From: Stentor roeselii | Taxonomy: Eukaryota > Ciliophora > Heterotrichea > Heterotrichida > Stentoridae | Assembly: GCA_006503475.1 (NCBI GenBank) | Contig: RSEH01000067.1 | Location: 62,001 to 126,000 of the forward strand | DNA length: 64,000 nt | Direction of reading: 5' to 3' | Shown here: positions 36,314 through 44,920 of the stretch, in pieces | Layout: each line of letters begins with the position of its first letter | Position numbering within the stretch: the stretch's first letter is position 1 | Program-made: the position numbers and the translations under genes | The notes under the pieces: model-generated | Seen by the model: the letters and a program-made list of their open reading frames with translations, nothing else | Database searches by the model: none | What the model was told of the DNA's origin: nothing

Positions 36314-39079
36314 CTAAAGAATAAATGCAAACATCTGTTTCTCGTAGTCACTGTAAAACCTTCCGCATAAAACACAGGCCTCTTGGTTAGTTTTCCTGCA
36401 ATATGAGCAAGCAGAGCAGTTTAATTGATCTCCACAAGTAATTAAATCAAATTCTTCCTTTTCTTTTTGTTGTCGACAGACGTTGCAAAGTTTCATATCT
36501 TTTGGCTTGGGTGGGGGTGCCTGCTTAGGAGGTTCTTGATGATATCCATAGCCTTGATTTACTTGAGGTTTTGGTGGTACCATTTGTCCAGTGGATCCAG
36601 GCATCGGTGGTCCAGCATGTCCTTGTGGCATTCCAGGAGGTCCAGGGTTTGGTCGTGGTGGACCTGGCGGCATTGCTGGAGGACCTGGCGGCATCGCAGG
36701 AGGGCCTGGCGGCATTGCAGGAGGACCTTGAGGTCTTGCTTGAGGGGCTGGAGGGCCTGGCGGCATTCCTGGAGGGCCTGGCGGCATTCCTGGAGGACCT
36801 GGCGGCATTCCTGGAGGACCTGGTGGCATTACTGGAGGACCTGGAGGCATTGCTGGATGACCTGGATGACCTGGAGGACCTGGTGGCATTCCTGGAGGAC
36901 CTGGCGGCTTTCCTGGAGGACCTGGCGGCATTCCTGGAGGACCTGCTTGCATTCCTGGATGTGCTGGAGGACCTGGTGGCATTCCTGGAGGACCTGCTTG
37001 CATTCCTGGATGTGCTGGAGGACTTGGTGGCATTCCTGGAGGACCTGCTTGCATTCCTGGATGTGCTGGAGGACCTGGCGGCATTCCTGGAGGACCTGGC
37101 GGCTTTCCTGGAGGACCTGCTTGCATTCCTGGATGTGCTGGAGGACCTGGTGGCATTCCTGGAGGACCTTGAGGAATTCCTTGAGGACCTGGCGGCATTC
37201 CTGGAGGACCTGGCGGCATTCCTGGAGGACCTGCTTGAATTCCTGGAGGTCCTGGCGGCTTTGCTGGAGGCGGCATTCCTGGAGGACCTGCTTGCATTCC
37301 TGGATGTGCTGGAGGACCTGGTGGCATTCCTGGAGGACCAGATGGCATTCCTGGAGGACCAGATGGCATTCCTGGAGGACCAGATGGCATTCCTGGAGGA
37401 CCTGGTGGCATTCCTGGAGGACCTGGTGGCATTCCTGGAGGACCTGTACTTGGCATTTTAGGGGGTCCAACTGGCATACCTGGAGGCCCTGGTGGAACTC
37501 CTGAAGATGGTGGATATCCTTGAGGTATACCTGGAGGTCCGGACGGTACTTTCGGAGGTCCTGATGGAGGCATTCCTGATGGAGGCATTCCTGGTGGAGG
37601 CATTCCTGGTGAAGGCATTCCTGGTGAAGGCATTCCTGGTAAAGGCATTCCTACTGGTGGTCCTGGCGGTCCTGGCGGTCCTGGAGGTCCTGGAGGTCCT
37701 GGTGGTCTTGTTTGTCCTGGCATTCCCGGCAGTCCTTGTTGATGTCCTGGTGGTCCTGGCGGAACTCCTGGTGGTCCTTGTTGATGTCCTGGCGGTCCTT
37801 GTTGATATCCTGGTGGGACTCCTGTTGGTGGTCCTGGTCTTGGTCCTTGTCCTGGAGGAATTCCTGGCCCTCCCATTGGTGGCCCTCCCATTGGTGGCCC
37901 TCCTGGTGGTCCTCCCATAGGTGGCCCTCCCATTGGTGGCCCTCCTGGTGGCCCTCCCATTGGTGGCCCTCCCATTGGTGGCCCTCCCATTGGTGGTCCT
38001 CCCATTGGTGGTCCTCCCATTGGTGGCCCTCCCATTGGTGGCCCTCCTGGTGGTCCTCCCATTGGTGGTCCTCCCCTTCCTGGCGCTCCCATTGGTGGTC
38101 CCATTCCCGGCGCTCCCATTGGTGGACCTCCCATTCCTGGTCCTCCCATTGGTGGACCTCCAATTCCTGGTCCTCCCATTGGTGCCATTCCTGGAGGTCC
38201 TGGCGGCATTGCTCCTGGTGGTCCTGCCATTCCTGGTCGAGGAGGCCCGCCTGGTTGAGGCATTCCTGGTGGTACACCTGGTGGTCCAGGCATTGGTGTC
38301 ATCCCAGGTAATGCTGGACCTGAAGGTGGAAAACCTGGTGCTCCTGGATGCATTCCTGGTGGTCCTTGCATTCCTGGTGGTCCTCCGGGTATCATTGCAG
38401 CTGTTTTTTTCATTGACAAAATACTTGGATGCTTCAAAAGATCCAGATTTCCAGGAGTGATTTCTAACTGATCAGCTTGAGGAGTGTATAAAATCGAGAA
38501 CCCTTCCTGTGATTTAAACAAGTTTATAATAGGATAATCCCCATTATTTGTAGGAGCAAATTTTTTTGGCTGAGCTTGTTGTTCATAAACATTAATTTCA
38601 AGTCCAATATGCTTCGCAAGGGTCTCCAACAGGATTTCTTCTTGGTCTAAAGCTTGCCCTTGAAGTATTTTATAATGAAGTTGTTCTTTTCCTACTAATA
38701 AAGAGCATATCAAAATTCTCATTCCATAGTCTAATCCATAACCACCATCGGCTTGTTCAGCATACATTTTTAGATATTGAAGTCCTTGAGCTTGGTTCTT
38801 AGTTGTATTATCATAAATTGTTTTTAAGTAACCCACATAAACCTGAAAAGCGTTGAAGGCTTGCTGAGAACTGCAAAATGCATTCGCTGAATTGAAATCT
38901 CCTTCTAGAATGTGCACCACTTGCTTGGTGTAGTTAGACTGAGGAATGAACCTGATAATTGTTTCGAATATTGAGTAGCTGAGGCACTGATATAGACTAC
39001 TTTCTTTGACCTGGAATCTTATGATGCTTGTGAAACTTTCGAAAGTAAACTGGGTCTTTGGTTGCTTTACCCCTGACAT
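36314..39079 (-). CDS. Giant Pro/Gly-repeat protein with otubain-like N-terminus and RING-like C-terminus
   Basis: The 921-residue protein has three parts. Residues 1-215 follow the peptidase C65 (otubain) pattern: DYGMRILICSLL matches the DYLVVYLRLL helix, ETLAKHIGLEINVYE matches the ALAQALSVSIQVEY segment, and INLFKSQEGFSILY matches the last strand. However, the expected GDGNCFYR is KESSLYQC and the GHYD histidine segment is EGFS, so it looks catalytically dead. Residues about 225-855 are collagen-like repeats of GPPGMPP and GGPPMGG type. The last 60 residues have eight Cys in CxxC pairs (CNVC...CSACSYC...CVLC), a RING-like zinc module. A ubiquitin-binding scaffold is inferred. Long plus-strand ORFs over the repeats are artefacts. 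Confidence 0.75.
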   Translation of the reverse strand: MSGVKQPKTQFTFESFTSIIRFQVKESSLYQCLSYSIFETIIRFIPQSNYTKQVVHILEGDFNSANAFCSSQQAFNAFQVYVGYLKTIYDNTTKNQAQGLQYLKMYAEQADGGYGLDYGMRILICSLLVGKEQLHYKILQGQALDQEEILLETLAKHIGLEINVYEQQAQPKKFAPTNNGDYPIINLFKSQEGFSILYTPQADQLEITPGNLDLLKHPSILSMKKTAAMIPGGPPGMQGPPGMHPGAPGFPPSGPALPGMTPMPGPPGVPPGMPQPGGPPRPGMAGPPGAMPPGPPGMAPMGGPGIGGPPMGGPGMGGPPMGAPGMGPPMGAPGRGGPPMGGPPGGPPMGGPPMGGPPMGGPPMGGPPMGGPPMGGPPGGPPMGGPPMGGPPGGPPMGGPPMGGPGIPPGQGPRPGPPTGVPPGYQQGPPGHQQGPPGVPPGPPGHQQGLPGMPGQTRPPGPPGPPGPPGPPGPPVGMPLPGMPSPGMPSPGMPPPGMPPSGMPPSGPPKVPSGPPGIPQGYPPSSGVPPGPPGMPVGPPKMPSTGPPGMPPGPPGMPPGPPGMPSGPPGMPSGPPGMPSGPPGMPPGPPAHPGMQAGPPGMPPPAKPPGPPGIQAGPPGMPPGPPGMPPGPQGIPQGPPGMPPGPPAHPGMQAGPPGKPPGPPGMPPGPPAHPGMQAGPPGMPPSPPAHPGMQAGPPGMPPGPPAHPGMQAGPPGMPPGPPGKPPGPPGMPPGPPGHPGHPAMPPGPPVMPPGPPGMPPGPPGMPPGPPGMPPGPPAPQARPQGPPAMPPGPPAMPPGPPAMPPGPPRPNPGPPGMPQGHAGPPMPGSTGQMVPPKPQVNQGYGYHQEPPKQAPPPKPKDMKLCNVCRQQKEKEEFDLITCGDQLNCSACSYCRKTNQEACVLCGRFYSDYEKQMFAFIL
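36620..38395. repeat. Coding microsatellite-like Pro/Gly repeat array
   Basis: The plus strand is built of 9-18-nt units such as GGAGGACCTGGCGGCATTCC and CCCATTGGTGGCCCTC. They encode GPPGMPP (36620-37450), mixed GxPGMP types (37450-37860), and GGPPMGG (37860-38160) on the minus strand. The blocks are internally homogenised, suggesting recent unequal exchange or slippage, and the frame is kept throughout. Confidence 0.85.
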
Positions 39080-39470
39080 TTATATGATCTATATTCTAGC
39101 AAGAATAATGGATTAGATTAAATCGGGGACTTTTAGAAGATGGAAAATACATCAAAAGACTTATAATATTTTAGAAGGTTTTTTTTTACGTTTTTGCCGA
39201 ATTTTTGTCAATAACTTCAACTTCTAGGGAAAAAAAGACCGATAATAAATATTATAGACAATTTTTATAAGAATAAAAATTCATAAATATAGACAATAAG
39301 GCGAAGAGGATCGAACTAATAGTGTCTCCAATTAGTTCAGAGAAAGGAATTAAACATACCATATAAAAATCTCTATTCCCCTAAAGTCCTCCCCCTAAGA
39401 TCTAGAAAATTCTCAACTCCTTCAAAACTCGATCACCTTCTCACCACTCTCCAAATCCTCTTCAAAAAAT
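39080..39470. other. Intergenic, no gene seen
   Basis: About 390 nt between two minus-strand genes. The half nearest the Pro/Gly-repeat gene is T/G-rich on the plus strand, the half near CDC14's 3' end is AC-rich. No ORF or strong repeat was found. Confidence 0.5.
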
Positions 39471-40676
39471 TCACTTATTTTTATTAAAAACTTGTTTTTT
39501 GGCAATTTTCCACTTGTTGATAGTTCCAGGATTACTCTTGGTTCCATTAGCGACAGAAGCCGAATACAGCCTTTCAGCCTGTCTATAATCTCCAAACCTT
39601 GCCTTTATTTGCCCATCATTCCTTATTTCTTCAATTTCCTTAACCTCTAAATCATCTTCACCTTCCCCTCTTCTGAATTTTTCACCCCATCTCCAACAAA
39701 TTCTTTCAATGTCAACTAAAAACTGCTGCTGAGGACCTAAAACTGACCCAGGACGAGAAAAACGAGCCCAAGCAATGAACTCTGAAGCAGAAAAGGCGAA
39801 ATGCTTTATAACAAAACAACCGATTAGAGTTCCAGTCCTTCCTAGTCCTGCTTTGCAATGAACAGCAACAACTTTTTGTTCATTTTCACAAATTCTTAAG
39901 AAATCCTTTATTATTTGGCCAGCGGGGACTGAACCGTCGATGAAGTAAAGGTCGTGATACTCGAAACCATTCCTGGTGAATCTTTCTTTTTCGTAGTTTT
40001 TTTTGTTCAGACGGATAATGGTTGTTACGCCTAAGGACCTGAAAATTGGGCTGAATTGTTCTGGAGTTAGAGGCTTGACACCATCGCGGCCTGAACTATC
40101 CTGAGCCGGGCAAATGAAAGCAATAATTTTATTCGGGACAATCCAATTAAATCCTCCAGTTTCAACAGAGCTATAATGAACATAGTTGTGTATATCGAAC
40201 GTTAAATAATCATACCATCCAAGTAAAACAGCTCTCTGCAGTCCTTTCAAGCAATCAAGAAAAGTGAGTTCAAAGTCACTTTTAGGACTACTCGCATCAC
40301 AATAAGAAATAAATTCCGTCTGTGAAGTAAAAAGCGAGTTAATCTCTTCTGGAGATCTTTTTTCTATAATCAACAAGTAGCTTCCTGCCAATAAGGCTGA
40401 ATTGACTTTAAACTTTGGGTCAGTGGAAGTGAAATGATAGAGTTTTGACGATTTTAACTTGGGAGAGCTAAGCATCATTGTAAGATCTCTTAAATACTGA
40501 GTGATCATCGCAAGATTCAGCGGTCCGAAGTCAGAAGCGTAGGAAGTATAAACCAGGTTCTAATTAAAAATCACGGAATCCACGTTAAAGTAATGAATAC
40601 CTTTTTTATTCGGAGGACTTCTGTCAGATAACCAGAAAAGTCTTCCGGGGATCATTTCGACTAAAGCACTTTGCAT
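39471..40676 (-). CDS. CDC14: CDC14 dual-specificity phosphatase (two exons)
   Basis: CDS is complement(join(39471..40559,40575..40676)), 396 residues. Exon 1 gives MQSALVEMIPGRLFWLSD...KKGIHYFNVDS. After the 15-nt intron comes NLVYTSYASDFGPLNLAM, which reproduces the CDC14 A-domain sequence ELVYENFYADFGPLNLAM-type across the junction. The catalytic P-loop is AVHCKAGLGRTG (Cys269, Arg275), with the general acid in FIDGS (about Asp242) and the conserved RPGSVLGPQQ (about residue 305). CDC14 removes phosphate from CDK sites; in protists it often acts on cilia or basal bodies. A decayed copy of its 5' part lies at 41.6-42.06 kb. Confidence 0.94.
40560..40574 (-). other. 15-nt intron in CDC14
   Basis: On the minus strand, GTGATTTTTAATTAG: GT...AG, A at position 10, in-frame TAG, phase 0. 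The donor is GTG rather than the GTA seen in the others. The decayed copy keeps a 15-nt counterpart at 41940-41954. Confidence 0.92.
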
Positions 40677-40704
40677 TAAGTATAACCATTTCTAACACTT
40701 TCAG
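40677..40704. promoter_or_regulatory. 28-nt divergent promoter of CDC14 and the gene at 40705
   Basis: Only 28 nt separate the two opposed ATGs, so all 5' elements of both genes are within this gap or overlap the coding sequence. The segment was duplicated to about 42056-42083 together with its flanks. Confidence 0.6.
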
Positions 40705-41346
40705 ATGAACAAAGCGAAACTTTTCAATAATCATGAGTTTGGAATTGTAAGGACTAGACAGACTGAACTTACTGTTGAAGACATCAAAAATAACTTGAAA
40801 AAGCCGGCTTTTAATGATTTTGTTGACTTGAACAATGTTTACGAGTTTTTAAATCGCGTCGATTCGAGTAAAGGACGGGCTGGGTTTGTTACTATTAAAA
40901 AAGAGACAAGGAAGAGAAGTTATGAGAAGGGATTGGAGAATGACTCTGATTTTAATGAGTTTACTCTTTTGACCAAGAAGATCAGGGAAAAAAGTCTTGC
41001 TGCAAGTCCTGTGTTGAATTCACCGGTTTTTAGTCCGAAGAATGTCATTAAACGACCCGCTTTTCAACTCAAGTCGATTGATGGACTTCAAATCAAGAAA
41101 CAAGTCAAACCGATCAGTATCAAGAATAATGTGAAAAGTCCTGTTTTGAAAGGAATCACTGAAAGTACTTTAAAACATAAGGTTATTCTTAGGGATTTGG
41201 AGACTACTAGGGAAAGAGCCTTGTCTCCTTATGCGATTGCTTTGCAGAAATCAGCTGGAAGGCTTCCATTGTTGCAAACAACTAAAAAAAGAATTGGAGT
41301 GTTAAACTTTGAGAAGACTCAAAAGAAGTCCAAAGTTAAAAAGTGA
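40705..41346 (+). CDS. Basic hypothetical protein
   Basis: The 213-residue protein is Lys/Arg-rich (KKETRKRSYEKG, then KTQKKSKVKK at the end), polar and probably disordered, with several SP sites (SPVLNSPVFSPKN near residue 100). No family recognised. It stays intact while its duplicate at 42084-42701 has lost its ATG and frame, which is good evidence that this copy is under selection. It ends in TGA. Confidence 0.7.
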   Translation: MNKAKLFNNHEFGIVRTRQTELTVEDIKNNLKKPAFNDFVDLNNVYEFLNRVDSSKGRAGFVTIKKETRKRSYEKGLENDSDFNEFTLLTKKIREKSLAASPVLNSPVFSPKNVIKRPAFQLKSIDGLQIKKQVKPISIKNNVKSPVLKGITESTLKHKVILRDLETTRERALSPYAIALQKSAGRLPLLQTTKKRIGVLNFEKTQKKSKVKK

Positions 41347-41370
41347 GAAAAAACTTAGCAGGAAATAATA

Positions 41371-41620
41371 TTAAATACTTCAACTCAACTATTATCAATC
41401 AAAACTCTATATTTTACATTCTTTTCATCCTCAAGTAAAAATTGAAAGCATAAATAAAATAAAAGAACTTTCCATCTCATAAATGAATACCTCAGTGATA
41501 ATCTCAATACCTTATCACAAGGTTTATCAGACCTGCTGAAAGACAATATTTACTTTGACTATTTAAATTATCATTTTACATGTCTTTTATGAGTTTTCCT
41601 TGTATAATAAAGCCAATTAT
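41371..41620 (+). pseudogene. 5' fragment of folate/biopterin-type transporter gene
   Basis: This matches the promoter and first about 60 codons of the gene at 42814, at an offset of about 1355 nt. Shared words include AATACCTCAGTGATAATCT, CCTTATCACAAGG and TATCATTTTACATGTCTTT. The start ATG of the model (ATAAATGAAAG) is ATAAAATAAAAG here, and deletions and stops break the frame. It is a duplication remnant, not a gene. Confidence 0.8.
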
Positions 41621-41624
41621 GCCA

Positions 41625-42060
41625 CCGCAGTAGAATAGCTTTTGAAGTGCTTTAAACAATAAAAAAGTAAATTAAATTTCTTGGAGGAATACTCGCATCA
41701 CTATAAAAAAGAAAGTCATTCTGGGAACTAAGAATTAATATCTTCTAGAGATTTTTTCAATTATCAGCAAGCAGCTTCTTCCCATTAAGGCCGAGATGAC
41801 TCTGACTTGGATTCGGTTCTGTTAAATGATAAAATTTTATGATTTCTGACTGAGTATCGTGGTGAGGTCTCTTGAGTACTAAGTGATCATGGCTAGATTC
41901 AGTACTCCTAGTCAGAAGAGTAGGAAATGTAGGCAGATTCTATTAAAAAATCACAAAATTCACGTTTAATAAATGAAAGCGTTTCTTGTTTGGAGGTTTC
42001 TATCGGATAACCAGAAAGTAATTCTGGTGATCAGTTTAACTGAAGTGTTTTTGAATTTAG
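41625..42060 (-). pseudogene. Decayed 5' fragment of CDC14
   Basis: It aligns with 40210-40680. The ATG (CAT on the plus strand, TTGCATTAAG) has become AAT (TTGAATTTAG at 42051). The 15-nt intron still has a 15-nt counterpart at 41940-41954 (GTGATTTTTTAATAG on the minus strand). Substitutions and indels break the frame throughout. Confidence 0.8.
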
Positions 42061-42083
42061 TGAAAATTTCTGAAAATTTTAAG

Positions 42084-42701
42084 ATTAGCAGAGTTAAAAC
42101 TCTTTATGATTATGATTTTTGAACTTTTAGGACTAGGTAGACTGACTGATAATTAATGACATCAAAAAATTTGAAAAAAATGATTTATCATGATTATATC
42201 GACTTACAAATTTTTACAATTTTTTGAAATTACTTCAATTAGAGCAAAGAGCCATGATGGCCAGTTAACATTTGAATAAGACATGTTAGAGAAATTATGA
42301 GACTACTAATAGTCTTGAGTTAGATGAGTTTACTCTTCGGCGAAGAAGATTTAATTAAAAGGTTTTGTTAAAAGCACTGTCTTATATTTAGTTATCCTTA
42401 ATCTTAAAAATATCACAAAACGACCGATTTCGTCTCAGAATGATTATAGACTTAAAATCATCAACTAATAAAACAACCAGCAGCAAAACACTTCGAAATG
42501 TCATGGTTTTTAAGGAATCATTCAAAGAAATTTAAAACATAAATTATACTTACTGACTTGTAGACAACCAGGTATATAGCCTTATACTTATGTAATAGCT
42601 TGACAAAAATTAGCTGAAAGGCTTTTATTATCAGAAACAACTAAAAAGTTCATGAGTTGGACACTGATAAAAATCGAAAGAAGTCGAAAATTTAAAAGTG
42701 A
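42084..42701 (+). pseudogene. Decayed copy of the gene at 40705
   Basis: It aligns end to end with 40705-41346 at an offset of about 1355-1380 nt. The start ATG is ATT at 42084, many in-frame stops and indels are present, and even the end (AAGTGA) is recognisable at 42696-42701. The AT content has risen relative to the intact copy, as expected for neutral decay. Confidence 0.8.
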
Positions 42702-42813
42702 TAAATAATATATCAGCAAATAAAATAAATACTCCAACTCAACTAATAACAATCAAAAACTTCTAATTGACATTCATTCAATCCTAAAATAAAATAATTG
42801 AAAACGTATATAA

Positions 42814-44100
42814 ATGAAAGCAGTTCCTATATCATACGTGAATACCTCAGTGATAATCTTAATAGCCTTATCACAAGGTCTTCTAGGTTTATCAGACCTT
42901 GCAATGTCCTACACTTTGAAAGACGATCTTCACTTTTCACCATCAAAGTTATCATTTTACATGTCTTTGATGAGTTTTCCTTGGATAATAAAGCCTCTGT
43001 GGGGTTTCATCTCAGATTCCTGCCCAATACTAAACAAGCGTAGGTCTCCATATCTATTAATATTCGGAACAATCCAATGTGGGTGTTGGTACTTTTTATC
43101 CTCAACGTCTCATTCAATGTTATATGTGCTGCTGCCTTTATGCCTAATAAACATCGGAGTCTGTTTCTGTAACGTCATCGGAGAAGCACTAATCGTTGAA
43201 GAAAGTCAAAAAACCAATCACGACCAGTCAAAAGCCTCGAATTACGTCTCTTTATTCTTCGGTACCCGGGCACTGGGGACTTTAATAACAGCTTATTCAA
43301 GTGGTTACCTTTTAGAAGTGATGGACAAAGAAAAAGTCTTCTTAATAACTGCAACTTTTCCACTATTAACGATTTTTTCAGCTTTTTTATTACAAGAAAA
43401 CTCGAGTCCTGGTCTTAAAGTAACTGACCAGTTAGACCTGCTATGGTCAGTCCTAAGCAAGAAAGAGATTTACCTGCCTGTTCTATTTATTTTCTTCTTT
43501 TGTGCAGTGCCAACAGGTTCAGATGCTTTTTTTTACTACTACACAAACGAGCTTCACTTTAACCCGGAGTTTATGGGAAAGTTGAAATTGGTTTATGGAG
43601 TCGGGTCTTTGCTAGGAATGCTTCTTTATAACTACGCTTTCAGTGAATATTCCTTTAAAACTCTTCTGGTCTCCACCACCATCTTTTGCATGCTCATCAG
43701 TCTTTCGCAGATCTTGCTACTCACTGGTTATAATAAAAATCTTGGAATCCCTGATGAAGCTTTCGCAATTGCTTCGTCGTTTATTGTACAGATCGCTGCT
43801 GAACTCAATTTAATGCCTCTTTTAGTTCTTTGTTGTAGAATTTGCCCGAAAAATATTGAAGGGTCGCTTTATGCACTTTTGATGTCTACTTGGAACTTTG
43901 GGTCTATGATCTCTGGGCAGCTTGGAGCACTTTTAATGATTGCTCTTGGGATTGATGAGAAGGAATTTGGAAACTTGTGGATCTTGGTTTTGATTACAAG
44001 CTTTTTGATGGTCTTGCCTTTGCCCATGCTAATTTGGGTTAAGGAGGATAATGGAACGATGGAAACTCGCAATGGAAAAAATGGGTATGATCAGGTTTGA
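42814..44100 (+). CDS. Folate/biopterin transporter-type (BT1) MFS protein
   Basis: The 428-residue protein has about twelve membrane segments. Its first 70 residues have the BT1/FBT family pattern: LSQGLLGLSDLAMSYTLKDDL, then PWIIKPLWGFISDSCPI and KRRSPYLLIFG. Family members carry folates or pterins, or in some lineages S-adenosylmethionine, across membranes; substrate is inferred. Loops are short and there is a charged C-terminal tail. It has a TATATAAATG start and ends in TGA. It is the intact descendant in the tandem duplication. Confidence 0.8.
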   Translation: MKAVPISYVNTSVIILIALSQGLLGLSDLAMSYTLKDDLHFSPSKLSFYMSLMSFPWIIKPLWGFISDSCPILNKRRSPYLLIFGTIQCGCWYFLSSTSHSMLYVLLPLCLINIGVCFCNVIGEALIVEESQKTNHDQSKASNYVSLFFGTRALGTLITAYSSGYLLEVMDKEKVFLITATFPLLTIFSAFLLQENSSPGLKVTDQLDLLWSVLSKKEIYLPVLFIFFFCAVPTGSDAFFYYYTNELHFNPEFMGKLKLVYGVGSLLGMLLYNYAFSEYSFKTLLVSTTIFCMLISLSQILLLTGYNKNLGIPDEAFAIASSFIVQIAAELNLMPLLVLCCRICPKNIEGSLYALLMSTWNFGSMISGQLGALLMIALGIDEKEFGNLWILVLITSFLMVLPLPMLIWVKEDNGTMETRNGKNGYDQV

Positions 44101-44565
44101 AGGAGTAGATTTAATGTTTAACATTTTATGAATATGATTAAGGTTAAATTAGATTTAAATCAAAAACATAGGAAATATCATTGTTTTATGCATTAAATAT
44201 CATTCATCTAGTCTAATTTTACTTAGAAATTGCTAACCTCGCTGATGTTTAAAAAACACATTTAAAAGATACTTGATGCTATTGTCTCTAAAATATAATT
44301 TAATATAGTTAACATCATAGTTATTTTGCAGCTAAATACAGTAGAATTGGTATCAAATTCACTAATCTTAAAGATTTCCTTTAAAAATATTAATATCCCT
44401 TCGTGAAATTCATTCCACAATTAAGAAATATTTCTCTAATAAAATGATTCCATAAACTATTAAATCTTAAAATATTTTCCATATCTCAGAAAGCAAATAA
44501 TCTACAACCACCTCAAAAAACCCTCACAAAAACCCCTAAAAATCACATCTAAAAACATACCAAAT
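44101..44565. other. AT-rich intergenic stretch, no gene seen
   Basis: About 460 nt between convergent genes. The last 80 bases are A/C-rich (CCCTCACAAAAACCCC-like). No ORF, tRNA or repeat was found. Confidence 0.5.
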
Positions 44566-44907
44566 CTATTTATTCTCACTATTTCTACTCCTATTCCAAT
44601 ACCCAAAAGGACTTTTACTTCCAATCCAATTACGAATTCCTCCAAAAGTATCACCCCAAGTCCTTTTCTGAAATCTCTCAATTTTCCCTTTCAAAATCTG
44701 AATATCACAGCTTTCCTGTTTAATCATAAAGTTTTTTTTTTCAAGCCTTTTGATCAACTCTTCTTTTTCCTCTTTCAACTTATCTAAACTAATTCCAAGA
44801 TCATCAATCTTTTTAAGACTATCAAGAAGTTGACCTGAGAGTTGTTCGATTTGCATTTGTCGATGAGCGATAGTCTTCGCTATAATTTCTGGGTCGTTTT
44901 CGCTCAT
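44566..44907 (-). CDS. Small coiled-coil hypothetical protein
   Basis: The 113-residue protein is a coiled coil over about residues 15-80 (HRQMQIEQLSGQLLDSLKK, then KLKEEKEELIKRLEKK), followed by a Gly/Trp/Arg-rich tail (GGIRNWIGSKSPFGYWNRS). No family recognised. Its ATG is only 13 nt from the divergent GPCR start. Confidence 0.65.
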   Translation of the reverse strand: MSENDPEIIAKTIAHRQMQIEQLSGQLLDSLKKIDDLGISLDKLKEEKEELIKRLEKKNFMIKQESCDIQILKGKIERFQKRTWGDTFGGIRNWIGSKSPFGYWNRSRNSENK

Positions 44908-44920
44908 AATTTAATATAAA
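44908..44920. promoter_or_regulatory. 13-nt divergent promoter
   Basis: AATTTAATATAAA is all that lies between two opposed start codons. It contains a TATAAA-type element on the plus-strand side and TTAAAT towards the other. Either transcription starts inside or very near each ATG, or the promoters lie in coding DNA. Confidence 0.6.

Larger units (their letters stand above)
40210..41620. repeat. Segmental tandem duplication, copy A
   Basis: Copy A carries the 5' part of CDC14 (minus), the intact gene at 40705, and a broken 5' fragment of the transporter gene. It aligns by eye with copy B at an offset of about 1355-1401 nt, the drift being due to small indels. Boundaries are approximate, set where the similarity stops in CDC14 and in the transporter. 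Confidence 0.85.
41621..42997. repeat. Segmental tandem duplication, copy B
   Basis: Copy B carries a decayed CDC14 5' fragment, a decayed copy of the gene at 40705, and the intact 5' part of the transporter. Matching words include CTCGCATCAC (40291 and 41692), GGATAACCAGAAA-type (40625 and 42004) and CTCAGTGATAATCT (41491 and 42846). Confidence 0.85.

Noticed and set aside
36467-38460. Several long plus-strand ORFs (up to 345 codons) with SWRTWRH- or AFLEDL-type repeats, and alternative-frame minus-strand ORFs
   Set aside because: They are other-frame readings of the Pro/Gly repeat array. A stop-free repeat is open in many frames, and only the 36314-39079 minus frame has normal folded domains at both ends.
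42798-43043. 81-codon alternative-frame ORF over the transporter 5' end
   Set aside because: Overlaps the conserved BT1-type reading frame and has no family pattern.
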